Below are positions 63,466 to 64,000 of a stretch of 64,000 nucleotides of DNA, piece after piece. The notes under the pieces were generated by a model. The model did no database searches. It saw only the letters and a program-made list of their open reading frames with translations, and had not been told where the DNA came from. The position numbers were made by a program, and so were the translations under genes. Origin of the DNA: Burkholderiales bacterium. GTDB lineage: Bacteria > Pseudomonadota > Gammaproteobacteria > Burkholderiales > SG8-39. Position 1 is the stretch's first letter. Every line of letters begins with the position of its first letter. The DNA lies in contig JAOSJV010000001.1 in the NCBI GenBank assembly GCA_027493935.1, forward strand, positions 1-64,000. Direction: 5' to 3'.

Positions 63466-64000
63466 AGAGTTAGCGATAATAATTGTTAGTGTTGTTTTTG
63501 TAAATAATTTTGTCCTGGCAAAATTCCTGGGGCTCTGCCCATTCCTTGGTGTTTCTCAAAAGACCTCCTCGGCGCTTGGCATGGGCGCCGCCGTAACGTT
63601 TGTAATGACGCTTGCTTCCGCCATTACGTGGATTTTATACAATTATATTCTGTTGCCGGGTGATGCGAACATTGTGGGTATGGTTTTCCCTTCCATTGGG
63701 GAAACAGGGCTTATTGAGGTGTTAAAGACGATCAGCTACATACTTGTGATTGCAACGCTCGTACAGTTAGTTGAAATGATGCTTCGCAAGATGGTTCCTG
63801 CGTTGTACGACAGTCTGGGCGTCTTTTTGCCGCTTATTACCACAAACTGCGCCGTGTTGGGTGTGGCGCTTTTAAACACTACGGATTCTCCGCAGCATTT
63901 AGGGTTTATAGAAGCAATCGTTCAGGGCTTTGGTGCGGGTATCGGTTTTACGGTAGCCATATTACTAATGTCTGGTATCAGGGAGCGCCTGGCGTTGCTT
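63458..64000 (+). CDS. rnfA: Rnf complex membrane subunit RnfA, truncated by window end
   Basis: ATG 63458 overlaps the rnfE stop (ATGATTAA). Motifs: VNNFVLAKFLGLCPFLGVSQ, with the membrane [2Fe-2S] cysteine in LGLCPFLG, and PLITTNCAVLGVALLNT with the second cysteine in TTNC. This matches RnfA. The frame is open to the window edge (about 180 of 190 residues). Confidence 0.92.
   Translation, partial: MIKELAIIIVSVVFVNNFVLAKFLGLCPFLGVSQKTSSALGMGAAVTFVMTLASAITWILYNYILLPGDANIVGMVFPSIGETGLIEVLKTISYILVIATLVQLVEMMLRKMVPALYDSLGVFLPLITTNCAVLGVALLNTTDSPQHLGFIEAIVQGFGAGIGFTVAILLMSGIRERLALL

Overview
The window looks like chromosomal DNA of a low-GC (roughly 40 %), Gram-negative-type anaerobe. My best guess is an anammox planctomycete (Candidatus Brocadiales, Kuenenia/Jettenia/Brocadia type). 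This is inferred from the overall gene families and dispersed-repeat style. No hydrazine-synthase or hydroxylamine-oxidoreductase gene is present, so the assignment is moderate. Coding is standard, and most genes from 16 kb onward are intact.

Region 1 (1-6.4 kb) is a surface-glycan cluster with five glycosyltransferases and one SAM methyltransferase. Four of these genes carry single-base frameshifts at or near A/T homopolymer runs. Two stretches (about 2.07-2.24 kb and 7.56-7.85 kb) are almost pure A/T homopolymer and look like sequencing or assembly artefacts. Region 2 (6.4-15.2 kb) is an accessory graveyard: a full IS1380-type element between two copies of an antitoxin/truncated-PIN pair, a decayed group II intron reverse transcriptase, a nested palindromic repeat, an intact DUF433/DUF5615 toxin-antitoxin pair, a GxxExxY fragment, coiled-coil membrane proteins, and a Uma2 gene with an in-frame stop.

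Region 3 (15.2-18.9 kb) has six tRNA genes, then tig, clpP and a ComEA-like gene closed by a terminator. Region 4 (18.9-20.7 kb) is a repeat field. Two composite repeats there, and a third at 40.5-41.1 kb, carry decayed C-terminal fragments of a GIY-YIG-type nuclease between 32-bp inverted repeats. The nuclease core is inverted relative to its surroundings in one copy.

Region 5 (20.8-33.4 kb) holds succinate dehydrogenase/fumarate reductase flavoprotein and two membrane anchors without an adjacent iron-sulfur subunit, an atypical Mur ligase, speD-speE, ogt, a HELSH membrane protein, tRNA-Ala, a methyltransferase, a TPR lipoprotein with a possibly leaderless promoter, and an adenine-deaminase-like gene. 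Region 6 (33.5-39.1 kb, minus strand) is a compact operon for a sugar-glycerate compatible solute (GpgS, a second glycosyltransferase, HAD phosphatase) joined to an ABC solute-binding protein and one permease.

Region 7 (39.3-49.2 kb) contains a J-domain protein, transposase relics, a GlcD-type oxidase, an aspartate aminotransferase, and a three-gene NuoE/NuoF/NfnB-like complex resembling the Sporomusa-type (Stn) electron-bifurcating transhydrogenase. Region 8 (49.4-58.4 kb) is housekeeping: dnaG-rpoD behind a strong sigma-70 promoter, a zinc-ribbon protein, RNase P RNA, hisF, thiG, thiS, an NrnA-like DHH phosphoesterase and a family-4 uracil-DNA glycosylase.

Region 9 (58.4-64 kb) has a coiled-coil protein, a small lipoprotein that seems to start at ATA, a radical SAM enzyme, a core-MetE-like methyltransferase, and the start of an rnf cluster (rnfE, rnfA cut by the window end). 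The Stn-like complex, Rnf and Sdh together point to an organism that balances NADH, NADPH, ferredoxin and quinone pools by flavin-based coupling.
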